A model generated the notes under the pieces. It did not search any database, was not told the origin of the DNA, and worked only from the letters and a program-made list of their open reading frames with translations. From positions 7,543,898-7,607,897 of the forward strand of contig CM054155.1 in the NCBI GenBank assembly GCA_028751875.1: a DNA stretch of 64,000 nt, in the 5' to 3' direction. Below, one piece after another: positions 47,346 through 56,124 of this stretch (the first letter of the stretch is position 1; each line of letters begins with the position of its first letter). The DNA is from Rapana venosa (lineage: Eukaryota; Mollusca; Gastropoda; Neogastropoda; Muricidae). Made by a program: the position numbers and the translations under genes.

Positions 47346-48500
47346 GTAGTGTAGTGTAATCCTTTTTGCGGGCTTTTTTTGGGGAAAAAAGGGGGGGAAA
47401 GGGCCCCAGTTAGTATTTTTGGGGGGTTTTTTTATATACCTAAATCTCGGGAAAATTTTTATTTTTAAAAAAATGAGACCCACCGGGGCGCGACAACTGC
47501 GGGGGTTTTTAAGTAACCCTTTTGGTCCAAAAGTGTCGGAAAATTATCTTTTCGGTGGCCGTAATTTTTGTTGTTTTCTTTTTGTTGATGTAAAGGGATC
47601 CTAAACAGTTTGAATAAATTTTTATTCCGTTCCTTTTGGACCCAGTTTTGCGCAGTTTAACGTCCTTTCAATTAGGGAAAACACCCCCTTTTAAAAACCC
47701 CCCCCGATGGGATTCATAAAACCCCGTTCGAAAAGCATTGAGAGCCCAGTACGAACGTAATCACCATTCTTTGTGGTTTAAAAGGGGTTTTGGGAAAAAA
47801 AAAATTCAACTAAAGTAAACGTTCTTAAGACCGTTTATAAAATTTTTTAGTCAAATAAAAATTTGCAAAAAAAAATAAAAAAACTTTGAAAAAAACCCTT
47901 TTTCCATCGTTGTATTTAGACGTAATCATCCCTTTGGGAAAATAACTCCTCAACGTCCTTTAGACCAATTAAGTTCTGGATTTATTGATATCTCCTTGAC
48001 CCACTTTCCAGTGTTGTCTGACTGAAATAAAAGTTTAAACCATCCCTCCTCAGAGGGAATTGTCAGTGGACAGGGGGTTTGGGGGGTTTGGTTTTGGGTT
48101 ATTTTGATGCTTTCATATAATCTGTACTCAGAAAACCCTTTAATTGGCGTTGTCTGCAAGTGGTGCTAGTTTGTTGAAAGTTGACATTGGTTAATCCCGT
48201 TGGATGCTAAACGAATTGGAATAAAACGTGTATACCTTCCCTGAAGAAAAAAGGTACGGTTTAAAAACACTTTTTGTACGGATGGAAAGGAGTAGGCTTT
48301 TTGTTTTAAAATTCAAAAAATTTCTTTGGTTTTTTAACCTTTAAAGTCAAATTTTAAGGCTTAAAAAAAAAGAAAATTACGATTGTAAACACGAGTAGGT
48401 GGAAAGATTTAAAAAGAAAAATGCCCAGTTAAAACGCTCAACAAAAAACTTTGTGGTTTGTGGGGTTTTCTAAAAGTTGTCTTATCCTTTGAATGACATT

Positions 48501-49000
48501 NNNNNNNNNNNNNNNNNNNNNNNNNNNNNNNNNNNNNNNNNNNNNNNNNNNNNNNNNNNNNNNNNNNNNNNNNNNNNNNNNNNNNNNNNNNNNNNNNNNN
48601 NNNNNNNNNNNNNNNNNNNNNNNNNNNNNNNNNNNNNNNNNNNNNNNNNNNNNNNNNNNNNNNNNNNNNNNNNNNNNNNNNNNNNNNNNNNNNNNNNNNN
48701 NNNNNNNNNNNNNNNNNNNNNNNNNNNNNNNNNNNNNNNNNNNNNNNNNNNNNNNNNNNNNNNNNNNNNNNNNNNNNNNNNNNNNNNNNNNNNNNNNNNN
48801 NNNNNNNNNNNNNNNNNNNNNNNNNNNNNNNNNNNNNNNNNNNNNNNNNNNNNNNNNNNNNNNNNNNNNNNNNNNNNNNNNNNNNNNNNNNNNNNNNNNN
48901 NNNNNNNNNNNNNNNNNNNNNNNNNNNNNNNNNNNNNNNNNNNNNNNNNNNNNNNNNNNNNNNNNNNNNNNNNNNNNNNNNNNNNNNNNNNNNNNNNNNN
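48501..49000. other. Assembly gap, 500 N
   Basis: Exactly 500 N, a conventional placeholder size. The true distance is unknown. Apparent open frames across it are meaningless. Confidence 0.99.
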
Positions 49001-49166
49001 GCTGTAAATGGGTACCTGTCCTCTTTATGGTCAGGGAAGGTAAAGCAGCGAGGGAGAGGAGATGGGCGCCGCCCTCAATATGCCGGCCCTAGAGAAGTGA
49101 GGTCTCTGACGCCTCGCTCCCCTACGACCTTATAGGTTATGGGACACCTTTACCTTTACCTTTTTT
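49001..49166 (+). mobile_element. S2 SINE, cut by the gap
   Basis: Begins at the gap edge inside S2 (GCTGTAAATGGGTACCTGTC), continues with GGGCGCCGCCCTCAATATGC and ends in an (ACCTTT)n tail. The 5S-like head would lie in the gap. Confidence 0.85.
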
Positions 49167-49255
49167 TATACACACGGGAACATGATGTAAAAAAAGCACA
49201 TGAGTGTTTATTCCATTTTTTCTCGAAATAAAAAAAATAAAAAAAGAAGACAAAG
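49167..49255 (+). mobile_element. S1 tail fragment adjoining S2
   Basis: TATACACACGGGAACATGAT, AAAGCACATGAGTGTTTATT and TCTCGAAATAAAAAAAAT, the S1 3' end, directly after the S2 tail. Confidence 0.75.
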
Positions 49256-49549
49256 AATATCTGGATATCACTGTGGGATCATAAGTAGACACTGATGAGG
49301 TGTTTGTGGGTAAGGCTGTTTTCAAGGGCACACTGATGCTATTTCTGGGTCAGGTTGTTTTCAAGTAGCTGATGACACTACTCTAAGCAGCCATGGTCTC
49401 AGCTCACAATGGCTGTATTCCTCATAGAAAACACACACACCCTTGTGCTCGGTTGTGGTCATGAATAAACGCTATCAGAACATAGCATTTCAAAGCACCG
49501 CAATACTTCAATGTTAGCATTAAAGTTTGGCTTACTTTTTTTATTATTT
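49256..49549. other. Apparently unique sequence
   Basis: Nothing recognised. Confidence 0.4.
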
Positions 49550-49574
49550 TTTATTCTATCCCATAGTCTAATAG
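49550..49574 (-). mobile_element. LX2 LINE 3' end, left of the MULE
   Basis: TTCTATCCCATAGTCTAATA corresponds to the extreme 3' end of LX2 in complement (CACCTATCCCGTAG in 21470). The remainder continues at 50827, so the MULE split this copy. Short match, moderate certainty. Confidence 0.5.
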
Positions 49575-49580
49575 GTAATC

Positions 49581-49653
49581 GGAAAAAAAAGTCACGGGGA
49601 AAAAAGTCACAGGAAAAAAGTCACAGGAAAAAGTCACAGGAAAAAAGTCACAG
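49581..49653 (+). repeat. Left inverted end of the MULE, five GTCACAGGAAAAAA units
   Basis: Tandem GTCACAGGAAAAAA units (one reads GTCACGGGG). The same motif in opposite orientation makes up the right end. Confidence 0.85.
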
Positions 49654-49655
49654 CT

Positions 49656-50387
49656 GTGGTAGACAAGTGCGAAGAACTCGACTTGGAACTGAATGTGCAG
49701 ACTGTAGTAACAGACTTGGAAGATGCTGTCCTCAGAGCTGCTGTTGCTGTGTTTGGTAGGGATGTCCAATGCAGGGGATGCTTTTTTCATCTTTCACAGT
49801 CAACATGGCGGAAGATCCAGGAGTTGGGTCTAGCACCCAGGTACCACGCTGACCAAGAGTTTCCATTGTTTTGTGGGATGATGGACGGTTTGGCCTTCCT
49901 TCCTCCGAATGATGTTCAAGAGGGCATGGCCTTTCTGAGGAACAATCTGCCCCAAGACCCACCTGAAGTGGAAGACCTCCTCAATTTCTTTGACCAAACC
50001 TACGTTTCTGGACGCTACCGCCCGATTCAACAGCAACCTGCAGGAGATGGAGCGGCAGCTGCACCTGGCAGAATGCACCGAATTCCACCCCTGTCTGCCC
50101 CTGCGATTTGGAACGTCCACAATGCAACCACTGACAACAACCCACGTACGAACAACATATGCGAAGGATGGAACAACAAATTCAGGAACCTTGTTGGACA
50201 CTACCATCCTTCCATATGGCGAACAATAGAATGGTTTCAGAAAGAAGAGGCCACTGTCCGCACAATCATGCAGCAAGATGCTGTAGGCAATCCACCAGCC
50301 AAGCAAGTCCAGCCACGATACGTGCAGATGCAGGAGCCACTGCGAAATCTCTGGGATGGGAGGAAGTCTGTCGAGGAACTTCTTTGA
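49656..50387 (+). CDS. MULE transposase, C-terminal part
   Basis: A 243-codon open frame from the Mutator-like transposase family, which cuts and pastes DNA through a DDE catalytic triad in the nucleus. Seen here: VVTDLED around residue 20, carrying the second acidic residue (D20); GCFFHLSQ at 41-48, the family's C/H motif; WRKIQELGL at 51-59; LAFLP at 79-83; and TNNICEGWNNKF at 165-176 with the catalytic Glu at 170, followed by HPSIWRTIEWFQKEE. The first catalytic Asp and any N-terminal zinc finger are absent. A low-complexity insert (about residues 125-143) lies before IWNVHN. There is no ATG start: the frame is open to the left into the inverted repeat, so the 5' end is a truncation and 49656 is an arbitrary GTG. 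Related full-length proteins are much longer. Confidence 0.8.
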   Translation: MVDKCEELDLELNVQTVVTDLEDAVLRAAVAVFGRDVQCRGCFFHLSQSTWRKIQELGLAPRYHADQEFPLFCGMMDGLAFLPPNDVQEGMAFLRNNLPQDPPEVEDLLNFFDQTYVSGRYRPIQQQPAGDGAAAAPGRMHRIPPLSAPAIWNVHNATTDNNPRTNNICEGWNNKFRNLVGHYHPSIWRTIEWFQKEEATVRTIMQQDAVGNPPAKQVQPRYVQMQEPLRNLWDGRKSVEELL

Positions 50388-50449
50388 GGAGTTAGCTGGA
50401 ATATCAGGCTGAACAGAGCTGTGTGATGTACTCTCTTCTACAACAAAAA

Positions 50450-50514
<65 letters not shown>

Positions 50515-50684
50515 AATCTTAATTGATGCATATGAATGGGTCTGCATATAGCTAGAGGAGCTAGACTGCTATTGTTGCAGTGTTAAAAATCTTTTAGTGA
50601 TTGTCTGGAATCTATGACATTGGCTTTTATCCTGCTCAGATGAAATAAATAGTTGTTGACTTGAACTGAATTTGTCTTGGCTGA
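50388..50684. other. MULE 3' non-coding part with (GA)n
   Basis: A (GA)n tract at 50459-50511 and about 170 bp without features, ending at the right inverted repeat. Confidence 0.6.
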
Positions 50685-50820
50685 TTGTGACTTTTTTCCT
50701 GTGACTTTTTTCCTACTCAATTTTGTGACTTTTATTCTGTGACTTTTTTCCTGTGACTTTTTTCCTACTCAATTTTGTGACTTTTATTCTGTGACTTTTT
50801 TTCCTGTGACTTTTTTTCCT
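50685..50820 (-). repeat. Right inverted end of the MULE
   Basis: TTTTTTCCTGTGAC units, the complement of the left-end motif, with variants (ATTCTGTGAC) and a CTACTCAATTTTGTGAC spacer that occurs twice, giving a higher-order repeat of about 53 bp. Longer than the left end. Confidence 0.85.
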
Positions 50821-50826
50821 AAATTC

Positions 50827-50965
50827 GTCGATAGACCGCTGGGGCACCACTGAAGATTTTGCAACCAGCATCCTCAACTCGCGGTTTTCAGCTTCCTATA
50901 TCAAGTCGTCCTACTCAAGACCAGTCTTCGCATCATTTTCTCTGTCATCGTAAATGATAATTTGC
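50827..50965 (-). mobile_element. LX2 LINE 3' end, right of the MULE
   Basis: CTGGGGCACCACTGAAGATT, TTTGCAACCAGCATCCTC, AAGTCGTCCTACTCAAGACC and CATCATTTTCTCTGTC follow the complement of 61070-61200 in order. Together with 49550-49574 it is one LINE end interrupted by the MULE. Confidence 0.7.
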
Positions 50966-51210
50966 GTGCCTTCTGTTGGCCAGTTTGTTTATGCATACCT
51001 AGCTCATTTGGTGTGTGTGGGGGGGGGGGGACGTGGGCTAAAAGCTGAACACAGACAAAACAACTAAACATGCCTTAACTGCTCTTTCTCGGACAAAAAA
51101 AGAAGAAACTATGAATCCTTCTGCTTTATCTTCATCTGTACCTGTTATCAGTACAATGTTTTGTATAGGTCTTGCCTTTCATTTTGATTTTTTTTCTTTT
51201 TCATACCTTT
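50966..51210. other. Apparently unique sequence
   Basis: G run near 51020. Nothing recognised. Confidence 0.35.
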
Positions 51211-51610
51211 AGTAAGTCACAGCAGATTTCTCCGCGTGAAATTTGGGCTGCTTTCCCCGGGGAGAGCGTGTCGCCACTAGAGCAGTGCCACCCTTTATTA
51301 TTTTGTTCTTTTCCTATCTTCAACTCTATTTGTTTCCCTTTCAAAATGACTTTTTCTCTAAATAATCTTCCCAGGTTCAACTCTCTTGTTGCCGTAGGTT
51401 CTTTTACGTGCCCTAAATAATTCTGCGTAACACACGGGACCTCGGTTTATCGTCTCATCTGAAAGATTAGCACCAAGACCTACCACTCATGGCCTAATGA
51501 ATAGGAAAAAAGTGTTGGGTCCCAACGGGAATCAAACCACCGCACACTTCCGACCCGGACTTTTCGCTTTCTAGGCAGGCGAGGTTAACTCTAGACCACC
51601 GATCCACCGA
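51211..51610 (-). mobile_element. S3 tRNA-derived SINE, near full length
   Basis: About 400 bp in complement. On the minus strand the head has TGGTCTAGAGTTAACC (A-box position) and GGTTTGATTCCC (B box). The central domain is CAGATGAGACGATAAACCGA, followed by GGTCCCGTGTGTTACGCAG, GGCACGTAAAAGAACC and a 3' body with GGGTGGCACTGCTC and AGAGCAGCCCA-like words near the left end. It aligns with 63526-63948 throughout. Confidence 0.85.
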
Positions 51611-52330
51611 TTTTCTTTTATACGACAAAAGCTTAAAAAGGATGAATCCACACTACTACCATGTCTTTCGTTTCTGTCCAGCTGGACTCTGTTACATTCA
51701 GTCTGGCCCGTGCAACAGGCCGGTCTTCTAAGTCTTTGCAGAAGTGACAGTGAAGCCTTCTAGTATCTCTTTATTGACCTAACCCAAAACTCGGTGATAC
51801 TGAATGCTTTTTTAGGTTGATCCAGACCTGGTGCTTTGTAGAGTGAGGGAGCACAAAGTAAAGCCTGCAAAAAAAGAAGCCTCAATATATCTTTTATTGA
51901 CCTAAACTAAACTTCGGTGATAGTGAATGTCTTTTTCCCCATTTTTGTTCAGATAAGGTTTGTTCTTTCTTTAATTTAACGTCCTTTCGCCTTAAACAAT
52001 GTTAGACCATCCAGATATAGTGCTTTCTTGTGTAACAGCAAACTAAAGCCTCACATTAACCCGACAAAAAATCTCTTTTCTCTTATGATTATGGATGATA
52101 ACATTTATTTCATTTCTCGAATAAGAGAAAAATGGTCTGAATATGAAAATTAATGAAATGCAAGGGAAAAAAATTGATATACAATGTAAAACGACAGTAC
52201 AGTCTGCAAACAAACTATCATACAAAACAGAAGACAGTAGAAAGCATGCAGAAAAGAAACTACACTATTTTGCAGTACCATTCTCTGCTTCGTAGTACAA
52301 GAAATTGAAATTCGTATAAAAAAATAAGTG
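51611..52330. other. Sequence with one local near-duplication
   Basis: TTTATTGACCTAACCCAAAACTCGGTGATAC-like text near 51770 recurs near 51895 (TCTTTTATTGACCTAAACTA, TTCGGTGATAGTGAATG), about 125 bp apart. Each is followed by similar words about an unnamed pair of spacer sequences (AAAGTAAAGCCT, AACTAAAGCCTC). A diverged tandem repeat of about 120 bp with three units is likely at 51720-52060. Confidence 0.5.
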
Positions 52331-52334
52331 AAAA

Positions 52335-52700
52335 TCAGCAAGAGACAGACAGACAGACAGAAAGAAAGACAGACAGAGAGCAAGAGAGACAGACAGACAG
52401 ACAGAGCGAGAGAGAGAGAGAGAGGCGCATAAGAAAAGAAAGAAAGAAAGAAAGAAAGACAGACAGAAAGAAAGAAAGAAGAAAGAAAGAAAGAAAGAAA
52501 AAAAAAACCAAAGACAGACAACAGACAGACAGACAGAAAGAAAGAAACAAACAAAAAAACAAAGACAGACAGAAAGAAAGATGATGAGAAACCTAATCCT
52601 GTAGGGGTGACACATAAGAGATAGACAGACAGACATAGAGACAGACAGACAGACAGACAGGCAGACAGGCAGAGACAGAGACAGAGGAAAAGCCAGACAG
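52335..52700 (+). repeat. (GACA)n/(GAAA)n compound repeat
   Basis: Blocks of GACAGACA, GAAAGAAA and GAGAGA over about 360 bp, with a unique island at 52580-52620. Confidence 0.9.
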
Positions 52701-52744
52701 AGAAAGATATTGTTTTTTAAAGTAAAGTAAAACAGACAATATTT

Positions 52745-52855
52745 CCTTGTTCCTCGGCTAAAACTCCGAGGTTCATCAATGTGAAATGTTTTGCGTGTAC
52801 GACCGTTATCTTTTTTGCCCACCATAAGGTAGCCGCATTCCGACTTGGGGGATAA
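52745..52855 (-). mobile_element. S1b SINE tail fragment
   Basis: TCCGAGGTTCATCAATG, GCGTGTACGACCGTTATC and CATTCCGACTTGGGGG are the complement of the S1b tail seen at 32690-32780 and on the minus strand at 54570-54665. Confidence 0.65.
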
Positions 52856-53071
52856 ACAGAAGATAAACCTCTGACAACTCTCTACACACAGCTGTCCAGA
52901 AGACTAAGTCTGAAACAGTTTCAGCATCTCAGACACGAAGGCTCCATTGTCAACAGAAAGGCAAAGGAAACGGTCTTTGAACAGAAACAGAAATCAATAT
53001 GAAGACTGGAAGCACAGAGGACAGTGAAGAAGGAGGAGAGGATGATGACAGTGTGGACACACCAACTGAGA
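52856..53071. other. Apparently unique sequence
   Basis: Nothing recognised. Confidence 0.35.
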
Positions 53072-53430
53072 GAGACGGGATAGCCTAGTGGTTAGAACAT
53101 TGCGCTCGTAATCTGACGACTCGGGTTCGATTCGCGTTTAAGGGGATATTTTCCCCAGGAGTTAACACCAGTGCAGACTCCCATCTCCCCAAAAGTCCTT
53201 CGGATGAGACTTTAAACCAAGGCCCCGTGTGTGAACGCATGCAGAACATCTTGCGCACACGTTAAATCCTGTTCCGCTTTTCGTACGAGTAGGCCATTGT
53301 GTGCCGGTGGGAACATATGACACAATTTACAAAACCGCATACACACGGGGACCAGATGTCAAAAAGCACATGAGTGCTTATTCAATTATCCTCGATAAAA
53401 AAAAATAGAAAAAAAAAAAAATAAAATAAA
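53072..53430 (+). mobile_element. S1 tRNA-derived SINE, full length
   Basis: The clearest plus-strand copy. The tRNA-like head has GACGGGATAGCCTAGTGG and an anticodon-loop-like CTCGTAA that would read CGT. It continues with the GATATTTTCCCC word, GAGTTAACACCAGTGCAGAC, the central domain GGATGAGACTTTAAACCAAG, the 3' body and a tail of TCGATAAAAAAAAAT. It runs into a GACA/GA microsatellite. Confidence 0.93.
53081..53134 (+). promoter_or_regulatory. Internal Pol III promoter of the S1 SINE
   Basis: A box TAGCCTAGTGG at 53081-53091 and B box GGTTCGATTCG at 53124-53134, spaced as in a tRNA gene. A TTTT lies about 15 bases after the B box (in GATATTTTCC), a minimal Pol III stop signal inside the element. 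Confidence 0.7.
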
Positions 53431-53485
53431 AGAGACAGACGGACAGACAGAAACAGAGACAGACAGACATACGGATAGATACAGA

Positions 53486-53580
<95 letters not shown>

Positions 53581-53845
53581 GCAAAGAGAGAGAGAGAGAG
53601 TGAGAGAGTGTTTCTGTGCGGCGAGCGCGCGTGTGTGTGTGCGCGTGCGTGCGTGCGCGCGCGCGCGCGTGTGTGTGTGTGCGCGTGTGTATGTTGTTTG
53701 TGTATGTGTGTGTGTGCGTGCGTGCGTGCATGCGTAATTTAGTGAGTGTTTGTGTGAGTGCGTGCGTACGTACATGAGTTCATGCGTGCATCCATGCATG
53801 TGTGTGTTTGTGTTTGTGTGTGTATGCGCGCGCGTGTGTTTTGAC
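53431..53845 (+). repeat. (GACA)n-(GA)n then (GT)n/(GCGC)n
   Basis: Purine repeats to about 53610, then GTGTGCGC-rich alternating sequence to 53845, which includes GCGCGCGCGCGCG runs that could adopt Z-DNA. Confidence 0.88.
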
Positions 53846-53889
53846 ATACACAATTAACTGTGTACACAAATGGTTCATATTAACACCTA

Positions 53890-54183
53890 AGGTAAAGGTA
53901 AAGGAGTCCCATAACCTATAAGGTCGTAGGGGAGCGAGGCGTCAGAGACCTCACTTCTCTAGGGCCAGCATATTGAGGGCGGCGCCCATCTCCTCTCACT
54001 CGCTGCTTTACCTTCCCTGATCCTAAAGAGGGTAGGTACCCATTTACAGCTGGGTGAACTGGGGGAACTGTACTGAAGCCAAGGCGCACAAACGGTCACC
54101 CATCCAAGTGGTAACCACGCTCGACGCTGCTTAACTTGGCTGGGGGAAAGCGAGTGCTCCGACCACTGAGCTATCCTGTCCCC
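53890..54183 (-). mobile_element. S2 SINE with tRNA-like and 5S-like head, complete
   Basis: About 294 bp flanked by a perfect 11-bp target duplication, ATTAACACCTA (53879-53889 and 54184-54194). Read on the minus strand: GGGGACAGGATAGCTCAGTG (tRNA-like A box), then a 5S-rRNA-like segment (AGTTAAGCAGCGTCGAGCG, GGTTACC, CTTGGATGGGTGACCG), then CTTGGCTTCAGTAC, GCTGTAAATGGGTACC, the body and an (ACCTTT)n tail. There is no tRNA-type B box; the 5S-like A/IE/C boxes take its place. Intact duplications mean a fairly recent insertion. Confidence 0.93.
54083..54182 (-). promoter_or_regulatory. S2 internal Pol III control region
   Basis: On the minus strand the A-box word TAGCTCAGTGG is at about 54163-54173. 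The 5S-like box A, intermediate element and box C words lie at about 54139 down to 54090. Inferred from similarity to 5S rRNA gene control regions. Confidence 0.7.
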
Positions 54184-54194
54184 ATTAACACCTA

Positions 54195-54554
54195 GTATCA
54201 TTTAATATCAAACATTAATCTGACTAAACAACAGTTCCACTTTTTTTTTCTTCAAGATCATTCTTCCGCACAGTCAACACAAAAAGCAACAATAACAAAG
54301 AAACAGATTCCAGCCGAACCTCCACTGCAGGCCTGCTGTTGACGAGTATCTCTCCGCAGACGAGAACGATGAACATACTATACTGCCGATATCTGTGTGT
54401 GCTTTTTATCAGATCGCATGGCCTCTTGTCCTCCAGTCTGCATGTTTCATCCTTGGCAAGTCTTCTTATTTCTAGGATACTTTGAATAGGCTGTCGTTTT
54501 CTACAGGTGATTTCGGTAGGGTTGGGGTTTTTGTTGTTGTTGGTTGGGGTGTTA
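54195..54554. other. Apparently unique sequence
   Basis: A 121-codon minus-strand frame spans it, without recognised domain. Confidence 0.35.
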
Positions 54555-54950
54555 TTTTGTTTCTCGGTAAGAGCTCTGAGGTTCCCCAATGGTAAGATTT
54601 GTGTGTGTGCGACCGTTCCTCCCTCTCTCCACCATTTAGCTATCTGCTTTACGTCTTCGGGGAGAGTGTCTCAATATGACATCTGCGTGCATGTGTTGAA
54701 ATTTTGTCATTCCTTCATTTCAGCACGAAATACCCTACTCTTTCAAAAGGTGGGACTGGATTTTAAACGTGTGCGTAAGATGATATGCGTGCATTCGCAC
54801 ACGAGGCTTCAGTTCTTATTTTCATCAGTAAGACATTGAAATTCAGTTCCATTTTTTCGTCAAACTGGGAAGAAAGGGCAAGGTTTGAATCTTACCCACA
54901 ACCTCGCGGTTTACTTGTCAAGCAGGTGAACGTCTTAACCGTCCTGTCAC
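54555..54950 (-). mobile_element. S1b SINE, diverged
   Basis: Complement of the S1b plan: tail words CTGAGGTTCCCCAATGG and GTGCGACCGTTCC at the left, then GAAATACCCTACTCTTTC, TTTAAACGTGTGCGTAAGAT, CACACGAGGCTTCAG (central domain) and a B-box-like GGTTTGAATCTTACCC near 54883, with CTTAACCGTCCTGTC at the head end. Confidence 0.7.
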
Positions 54951-55288
54951 CTTCCTTCTTACGTTCATCATGCTTCATGGACATAATGTCTGTCAATATC
55001 TGCTTTTGCTGCTGGCAGTAGCATCACAAGAGCAAAGATTGCCCTGAAAAAACCCAAAACATGTAAAGCTTGTATGGGAATGTTTACATGGCCATTGTGA
55101 GTGAAAAACAGACATTAGAAATAGATAGAGAGTTCTGTATTTTTTGTTTTGGCTTCTAATAAGACTATGAATCAGGAAGCAACTTATTTGGCATAGTTCC
55201 ATTTCTGCAAGACAGACATTTGAATACGCATACGTAATGAAATGGTTAGCATTCAGGTTTTTCCTTTTAAATACTGGATGATTTCACA
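54951..55288. other. Apparently unique sequence
   Basis: Nothing recognised. Confidence 0.4.
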
Positions 55289-55294
55289 CACACA

Positions 55295-55340
<46 letters not shown>

Positions 55341-55387
55341 ACCACCACCACCACCACCACCACCACCACCACCACCACCACCACCAC
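55289..55387 (+). repeat. (CA)n-(CAC)n
   Basis: CACACA followed by about 16 CAC triplets. Confidence 0.92.
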
Positions 55388-55804
55388 ACCTACATTCTAT
55401 AAAACATCCAATCAGTCAAGCTAGAATTCCAGACACTTAACTTCAACCAAACCTGATCATATACGTAGCGAAGAAAACTAAAACATTACAAGTGCATCAT
55501 AGTAGGAACGACATTAGGATTTCAAATAACAGAGCACAACAAAGAGACTGTTGGGCTATGTGTTTCATAGAGCACAGCACAGGAATGCAGCATGACTCAG
55601 TCCAAGGTCCAGGCCCAGTCTAAAATTACTTAATGACCGTGCCCCTTCCTTTTCCCAAGTCCAAGTGCAGTCAGCTCCTGCTGTAACTAGTCCCACAGCT
55701 AGGATGGAATGGATAGCAGATGAGAGAAGCTGAAAGTGGGGAAAAGTGACAGCTGTGAGAGAGGTCATGTACTAAAGAAAGGATTAGAAAGAATTAGAGG
55801 CTTA

Positions 55805-55806
<2 letters not shown>
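55388..55806. other. Apparently unique sequence
   Basis: Nothing recognised. Confidence 0.4.
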
Positions 55807-55887
<81 letters not shown>

Positions 55888-55945
55888 TATGGAATTTATA
55901 TAGCGCTGAATCTTGTAAAGCAACAAATCAAAGCGCTCAGATTAT
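55807..55945 (-). mobile_element. T5 retroposon tail with (AAT)n
   Basis: About 80 bp of (AAT)n, then TTTATATAGCGCTGAATCTT, TAAAGCAACAAATCAAAGCG. This is the complement of the T5 tail at 566-640. Confidence 0.75.
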
Positions 55946-55957
55946 TTTATAATATAA

Positions 55958-56124
55958 AAAATGTATGCGTGTGTATGCTTGTTTTTTTAATTTTGTCATC
56001 TGTTCCCACCGGCACACAATGGCCTACTCTTTCGAACAGCGGAACAGGATTTAACGTGTGCACAAGATGTTCTGCATGTGTTCGCACACGGGGCCTCGGT
56101 TTATAGTCTCATCCGAAGGACTTA
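55958..56124 (-). mobile_element. S1 SINE lacking its head
   Basis: Complementary S1 from GTATGCGTGTGTATGC through CCCACCGGCACACAATGGCC to CATCCGAAGGACTTA, where similarity stops. The head and its boxes are missing. The break is at the same S1 position as in 63300-63516. Confidence 0.85.

Larger units (their letters stand above)
49575..50826 (+). mobile_element. MULE DNA transposon, internally deleted
   Basis: About 1.25 kb with inverted ends (49581-49653 and 50685-50820) and a transposase remnant between them. Both ends read GGAAAAAAA(A)GTCAC from outside inwards. Flanking words GTCTAATAG (49566-49574) and GTCGATAG (50827-50834) look like an imperfect 8-9-bp target duplication, in the range known for MULEs. 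It lacks the N-terminal transposase half, so it is probably non-autonomous. The coding part has no stop or frameshift, suggesting modest age or co-transfer of a short derivative. Confidence 0.75.

Noticed and set aside
49511..49759. 82-codon frame over the left MULE end
   Set aside because: Its Lys/Ser repeats are the translation of the GTCACAGGAAAAAA units, and it runs in a different frame from the transposase.
53072..53150. Functional tRNA gene
   Set aside because: The A and B boxes are present, but there is no convincing acceptor stem and the unit continues into a SINE body with many copies in the window.
54083..54142. 5S rRNA gene
   Set aside because: Only the internal control region is similar; the 5' and 3' parts of 5S rRNA are missing and the segment is inside an S2 SINE with its own target duplication.
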